Shown: positions 40,392-44,068 of the stretch, piece by piece | How the letters are laid out: every line of letters begins with the position of its first letter | Numbering within the stretch: position 1 is the stretch's first letter | NCBI RefSeq assembly: GCF_000718015.1 | Contig: NZ_JODY01000045.1 | Location: 1-44,068, forward strand | DNA from: Streptomyces catenulae | GTDB lineage: Bacteria > Actinomycetota > Actinomycetes > Streptomycetales > Streptomycetaceae | Direction: 5' to 3' | DNA length: 44,068 nucleotides | Notes under the pieces: model-generated | Told to the model about the DNA's origin: nothing | Database searches by the model: none | The model's input: the letters and a program-made list of their open reading frames with translations, nothing else | Position numbers and translations under genes: made by a program

Positions 40392-41990
40392 TCAGACCGG
40401 TTCGGCGACGGGCGCCGGAGCGGCCTCGTTCTGCTCGGCGACGGGACGGGCCGGACCGCCACGCAGCGGGATCTCCTTGAGGAACCACGCCGCCGCGAAG
40501 CCGATGACGCTGATCAGCGCGCCCCACAGGAAGACATGGTGCGTACCGGCGGAGACCGCGTGCAGATAGGCGTCCTTCACCACCGGCGGCAGCTGCGCCA
40601 GACCCTTCGGGTCCAACTGCGCGGCGCCACCCGACGGCAGCTTGCCGCCCGCCGCACCGAGCCGCTGGCTCATCGTGTCCGTCACCTGCTGGGTGAAGAT
40701 CGCACCGAAGACCGCGACACCGAAGGAACCACCGATCGTCCGGAAGAGCGTGGCGGACGACGAGCCGACGCCCATGTCCTTCATCTCCACGCTGTTCTGC
40801 GCGATCAGCATCGTGGTCTGCATCAGGAAGCCCATACCGGCGCCGAGCACCGCCATGTAGAGACCCGAGGTGAAGCGGGTGGTGCCGACGTCCATCAGGG
40901 ACAGCAGCGCCAGACCGACGGTGATCAGCCCGCCGCCGACGACCACGAAGATCTTGTACTTGCCGGTCGTGGTGGTGATCCGGCCCGCGAAGAGCGAGAC
41001 CACCATCATCGCCAGCAGCATCGGGAGCAGGAGCAGCCCGGAGTTGGTGGCCGAGGCGCCCTGGACCGTCTGCTGGAACAGCGGCAGGAAGGTCATCGAC
41101 CCGAACATCACGAAGCCGACGAGGAAACCGATCAGCGTGACCAGCGAGAAGTTGCCGTTGCGGAAGATGTGCAGCGGCAGCACCGGCTCCGCGACCTTCC
41201 GCTCCACCAGCACGAACAGCACCAGCGCGACGACCGCGCCCGCGCCCAGCCCGATGATCTGCGGCGACGCCCAGTCGTACTCGGTCCCGCCCCACGTCGT
41301 CATCAGCACCAGCGAGGTGATGCCGATGGTGAGCAGCGCGGCGCCGATGTAGTCGATGCGCGCCTGCGCCCGCTTCTTCGGCAGATGCAGCACCGCGGTG
41401 ACCATGGCGAGGGCCACGGCGCCCAGCGGCAGGTTGATGTAGAAGCTCCAGCGCCAGCCGAGGTGGTCGGTGATGGTGCCGCCGACCAGCGGGCCGCCGA
41501 TCATGGCGACGGCCATGACACCGGCCATCATGCCCTGGTACTTGCCGCGCTCCCGCGGCGGAATCAGATCACCGATGATCGCCATGACGCCGACCATCAG
41601 ACCACCAGCGCCCAGCCCCTGGACGGCACGGAAGCCGATGAGCTGGCCCATGTCCTGGGCCGCGCCGGAGAGCGCCGAGCCGATCAGGAAGACCACGATG
41701 GACGACAGGAACACGCCCTTGCGTCCGTACATGTCGCCGAGCTTGCCCCAGATCGGGGTGGACGCGGCGGTGGCGAGCGTATAGGCGGTGACCACCCAGG
41801 ACAGGTGCTCAAGGCCGCCCAGTTCGCCGACGATCGTGGGCATCGCGGTGCCGACGATCATGTTGTCGAGCATCGCGAGCAACATCGCGATCATCAGCGC
41901 GAAGAGGACCACCCGCACACTCGCGGACTGCTTGCCCGCCGTCTGCCCCTGGTCCGCCTGCGCCGGTTCCGTCTTCTCGGCAGTTGACAT
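40392..41990 (-). CDS. MFS drug-efflux transporter, DHA2 (14-TM) type
   Basis: A 532-residue proton-driven exporter of the EmrB/QacA subfamily. The first TM helix contains LLAMLDNMIVGTAMPTI (the D1-like motif), motif A is GKLGDMYGRKG, the loop GFRAVQGLGAGGLMVG is motif B, and GPLVGGTITDHLGWRWSFYINLP is the conserved motif C region with the following loop. About 14 TM helices can be drawn. The start at 41990 has GGGGGA. It is divergent from a TetR gene across a large inverted repeat, the usual layout for drug-inducible efflux. Substrate is unknown. Confidence 0.94.
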   Translation of the reverse strand: MSTAEKTEPAQADQGQTAGKQSASVRVVLFALMIAMLLAMLDNMIVGTAMPTIVGELGGLEHLSWVVTAYTLATAASTPIWGKLGDMYGRKGVFLSSIVVFLIGSALSGAAQDMGQLIGFRAVQGLGAGGLMVGVMAIIGDLIPPRERGKYQGMMAGVMAVAMIGGPLVGGTITDHLGWRWSFYINLPLGAVALAMVTAVLHLPKKRAQARIDYIGAALLTIGITSLVLMTTWGGTEYDWASPQIIGLGAGAVVALVLFVLVERKVAEPVLPLHIFRNGNFSLVTLIGFLVGFVMFGSMTFLPLFQQTVQGASATNSGLLLLPMLLAMMVVSLFAGRITTTTGKYKIFVVVGGGLITVGLALLSLMDVGTTRFTSGLYMAVLGAGMGFLMQTTMLIAQNSVEMKDMGVGSSSATLFRTIGGSFGVAVFGAIFTQQVTDTMSQRLGAAGGKLPSGGAAQLDPKGLAQLPPVVKDAYLHAVSAGTHHVFLWGALISVIGFAAAWFLKEIPLRGGPARPVAEQNEAAPAPVAEPV

Positions 41991-42046
41991 GCCGTCCCCC
42001 GTCGGGGTCGCTCTTCGCGACATCCCCATCACTCTCACTTACTCTG

Positions 42047-42116
42047 CTTACTTGCCGCCCGGCTAGTTCAGTACAGTAAGGAAAGGTAAGACGTCACTAG
42101 CCGGTCGTCAAGTAAG
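42047..42116. promoter_or_regulatory. Large inverted repeat operator, MFS / TetR intergenic
   Basis: CTTACTTGCCGCCCGGCTAG (42047-42066) and CTAGCCGGTCGTCAAGTAAG (42097-42116) are inverted copies matching at 18 of 20 positions, 30 bases apart. Inside and beside them are more TTAC/GTAA elements (CTTACT at 42039-42044, AGTAAG at 42075-42080, GGTAAG at 42085-42090). The site lies between the two divergent starts and is A/T-rich for this genome. Binding by the adjacent TetR protein is inferred. Confidence 0.75.
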
Positions 42117-42166
42117 TTTCTTCCTGACGCGCCGGGAGCACCGCACCGAGGACGCAGGAGAGCACC

Positions 42167-42781
42167 ATGAGCACAGGTCAGGCGCGTAGGGGCAACACCC
42201 GCCGACGCATCCAGGACGCCGCACTGGAGCTCTTCTCCGAGCACGGCTACGAGAAGACCTCACTCCGCGAGATCGCCGAGCAGCTCGACGTCACCAAGGC
42301 AGCGCTCTACTACCACTTCAAGACCAAGGAAGACATCGTCATCGGGCTCTTCGAGGACGCGGCCCGACCGATCGACGACCTCCTGACCTGGGGACGCGAG
42401 CAGCCGCACACCACGGAGACCAAGGTCGAACTGATCCGCCGCTACGGCGAGGCGCTGCGCACCGCCGAGGCACTGTTCCGTTTCGTCCACGAGAACCAGG
42501 CGACGATGCGCGATCTCAGCATCGGCCAGATCTTCAAGCGGCGGGTGCTGGAGCTGTGCGACATGATCATGGACCCGGAGGACGATCTGGTCGACCGGAT
42601 GCGGTGCATGACCGCGGTCCAGACGCTGCACGCGGCTCAGTTCACGATGCAGCACGTCGAAGGCGACCCCGAGGAGAAGCGCAAGGCCATCCTCGAGGTC
42701 GCCACGGAACTGGTCACGGCGGCCAACCCGCCGTACCGCCGGCCAGCCCGGCCGGACTCAGCTCAGACGGCGTCGCCGTGA
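42167..42781 (+). CDS. TetR-family regulator of the efflux pump
   Basis: A 204-residue repressor. The HTH domain at about 10-57 reads TRRRIQDAALELFSEHGYEKTSLREIAEQLDVTKAALYYHFKTKEDIVIGLFED, a clear TetR signature. The C-terminal helices bind an unknown ligand. AGGAGAG precedes the ATG. It is divergent from the DHA2 transporter and shares a large inverted repeat with it. Its last 19 bases overlap the end of the M23 peptidase gene on the other strand. Confidence 0.94.
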   Translation: MSTGQARRGNTRRRIQDAALELFSEHGYEKTSLREIAEQLDVTKAALYYHFKTKEDIVIGLFEDAARPIDDLLTWGREQPHTTETKVELIRRYGEALRTAEALFRFVHENQATMRDLSIGQIFKRRVLELCDMIMDPEDDLVDRMRCMTAVQTLHAAQFTMQHVEGDPEEKRKAILEVATELVTAANPPYRRPARPDSAQTASP

Positions 42782-43401
42782 GCCCGCAGGAATCCGGTCG
42801 GCTCGATGCCCGACCCGTAGTTGGGACCGGTGCGGACCTCGAAGTGCAGGTGGGGACCGGTCGAGTTGCCGGTGGAGCCGGACAGACCGATCAGCTCACC
42901 GGTCTTGACCGTCTGGCCGACGCTCACCTTGATCTGCGACAGGTGGGCGTACTGGGTGTACATACCGTTCGCGTGCTTGATCACGATGGCGTTGCCGTAC
43001 GCGGGACCGTCGCCGCCGCCGTTCGGACCGGCCTTGACCACGGTGCCGTTGTGCACGGCCTTGACGGCGGTACCGGTCGGCACGACGAAGTCCTGACCAC
43101 TGTGGTTGTGCGACCAGTGGCTACCGGCGATACCGAAGGTGGAGCCGAGGGTGTAGTTGTCGACCGGCTTGACCCAGGCGTTGGCGGCCTTCTTGGCGCT
43201 CTGGACGGCCTTGGTCTGGGCATCGGCCTGCTTGGCGACGGTGGAGCTCACATTCGAGGTGAGGCTCGTCAGCCCGGAATCCGCGGCGTTCGCGATACCC
43301 GCGCCCAGCGCGACAGAGGCGCCGAGACCGACGGTGACGGCCACCGCACGGGTACGGAGAACGGACTTCTTGGAATTGCGGAGCTTGGCGAACTTCGACA
43401 T
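42763..43401 (-). CDS. Secreted M23-family peptidase (LytM type)
   Basis: A 212-residue exported zinc endopeptidase that should cut peptidoglycan cross-bridges. The signal peptide (basic RTRAV, then AVTVGLGASVALGAGIANA) ends near residue 40. A short helical linker (about 45-75) precedes the LytM domain. The zinc ligands are His100 and Asp104 in HNHSGQDF and His186 in HLHFEV, and the catalytic His153 (YAHL) and His184 are present. The fold ends with SGIEPTGFL. The start at 43401 has GGAGG. It is convergent with the TetR gene, overlapping by 19 bases. The c-di-AMP riboswitch found ahead of some Streptomyces wall hydrolases was not seen here. Confidence 0.93.
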   Translation of the reverse strand: MSKFAKLRNSKKSVLRTRAVAVTVGLGASVALGAGIANAADSGLTSLTSNVSSTVAKQADAQTKAVQSAKKAANAWVKPVDNYTLGSTFGIAGSHWSHNHSGQDFVVPTGTAVKAVHNGTVVKAGPNGGGDGPAYGNAIVIKHANGMYTQYAHLSQIKVSVGQTVKTGELIGLSGSTGNSTGPHLHFEVRTGPNYGSGIEPTGFLRAHGDAV

Positions 43402-43855
43402 GCGGGTTGTACCTCCGGAAAGGAAGGGAAAGGGATCTGCGTTCCGGCTGCGGACCGGCATCGCCATTCCTTGGTAACCCGCCATTGCCGTGCTGCCAAG
43501 GGCCCTTTCTACTAGCCCGGACCGTAAGCACGACGCCGCCCGGATGTCCGCCGGACACCCCGCGGACCCCACGGATCAATCCCCCAAATCACCCCATCCT
43601 GCCCAGGCGCGCACGGTCGCCATACCATGCTTGAACTGGACATATGAGCCTACGTCGCCCAGCCCGCAGGGCCCGCACCCCACCCCCGGACGACACGCCC
43701 CGCGGGGCCCCCGACGCACCCCCCGGGACCCCCGCGAAACTCCCCCTAATTCCTCTAGTAGGCCCGAATTCGGCTGTGCGGCACGTCACCGGAAAGCGCC
43801 TTCTCAGCCCTTTCGATGGGACTTTCACGGCCCGCCGAGGGACCTTCGACCCCCT
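43402..43855. other. Upstream region of the M23 peptidase gene
   Basis: No gene is supported. It should hold the peptidase promoter and leader. A/T-richer patches are at about 43622-43650 (with CATATG at 43641-43646) and 43742-43775; no promoter can be fixed. Confidence 0.35.
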
Positions 43856-43975
43856 GTGACCGGGGTTACTCGCGGGCGGGCCGCGCCCCCTTTCCTTCAT
43901 CATTTCCGGGGTTTTGTGTGACCGCGGTTACTCGGAAAGGGGTGAATGTGACGGGGGTTATGTGACGGCGGTTAC
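43856..43975. repeat. Four GTGAC-N4-GTTAC elements
   Basis: GTGACCGGGGTTAC (43856-43869), GTGACCGCGGTTAC (43918-43931), GTGACGGGGGTTAT (43948-43961) and GTGACGGCGGTTAC (43962-43975). The second is almost a perfect palindrome; the last two are directly joined. Each can be read as two GTNAC boxes 9 bases apart. They lie 455-575 bases upstream of the M23 peptidase gene, and may instead serve a gene beyond the right edge. Confidence 0.85.
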
Positions 43976-44068
43976 CTTTCCTTGCCGGGGGAGGTGGAAA
44001 GGGCGGCGGGAGTTGTCTGGGGGGGGCGGGGAGCTGTCGAGGGGCGAGGGGCGCGGGGGCGCCGCCCG
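43976..44068. other. Right edge, G-rich, nothing recognised
   Basis: A G-rich stretch without a gene or clear signal; it may continue into the leader of a gene outside the window. Confidence 0.3.

Noticed and set aside
43402..43700. A ydaO/c-di-AMP riboswitch ahead of the M23 peptidase gene, tempting because disA is in the window
   Set aside because: I looked on the minus strand for the conserved ydaO core segments and did not find them. A covariance-model search (Rfam ydaO-yuaA) would settle it; a significant hit would reverse this.

Overview
The window is high-GC actinobacterial chromosome, almost certainly Streptomyces. Codon third positions are nearly all G or C. The block sigE-cseA-cseB-cseC, the pair radA-disA, mutY and ilvD, plus an auxiliary tryptophanyl-tRNA synthetase behind a Trp-codon leader peptide, match the core-chromosome arrangement I know from Streptomyces coelicolor. 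No tRNA, rRNA, CRISPR array, transposase or phage gene was seen. About 40 protein genes and one degraded gene are supported.

Left part (1-12.6 kb): a leader-peptide attenuator (212-305) precedes trpS. Then come convergent proC, a secreted M1 metallopeptidase lipoprotein, a methyltransferase, two small genes (membrane protein, SH3-like), a receptor Ser/Thr kinase with an extracellular PQQ-like propeller, a membrane protein with a DUF4352-like domain, an isochorismatase-family hydrolase, the wreck of a second M1-type peptidase gene, and an MBL-fold hydrolase.

Middle (12.6-31.5 kb): the cell-envelope stress operon sigE-cseA-cseB-cseC is read leftward. The CseC/CseB two-component pair is expected to activate sigE, with CseA as a modulating lipoprotein. 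Next are mutY, a PPOX-fold protein, a PAP2 phosphatase, a tethered secreted protein and an SDR. Genome-integrity genes follow: disA (c-di-AMP synthase) and radA. A sigma-like/TM/BACON fusion protein, a Cys-rich protein, a Ppx/GppA phosphatase, a sugar isomerase-like protein and ilvD (branched-chain amino acid synthesis) complete the block. Many genes here have a TANNNT box 6-8 bases before the start codon and no Shine-Dalgarno, which suggests leaderless mRNAs.

Right part (31.5-44 kb) is more accessory. It holds a double GNAT protein, a TetR/TetX-like monooxygenase divergent pair, an XRE (DUF5753)/DUF397 module with small neighbours, a DUF4232 lipoprotein, a membrane-tethered HTH protein, a DHA2-type efflux pump divergent from a TetR regulator across a large inverted repeat, and a secreted M23 peptidase. 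Repeats are unusually abundant between genes: a CCCGTAGGGGA family, a GGAACG family, several short tandem arrays, and four copies of a GTGAC-N4-GTTAC motif at the right edge. Gene calls rest on reading motifs by eye; no database search was run.
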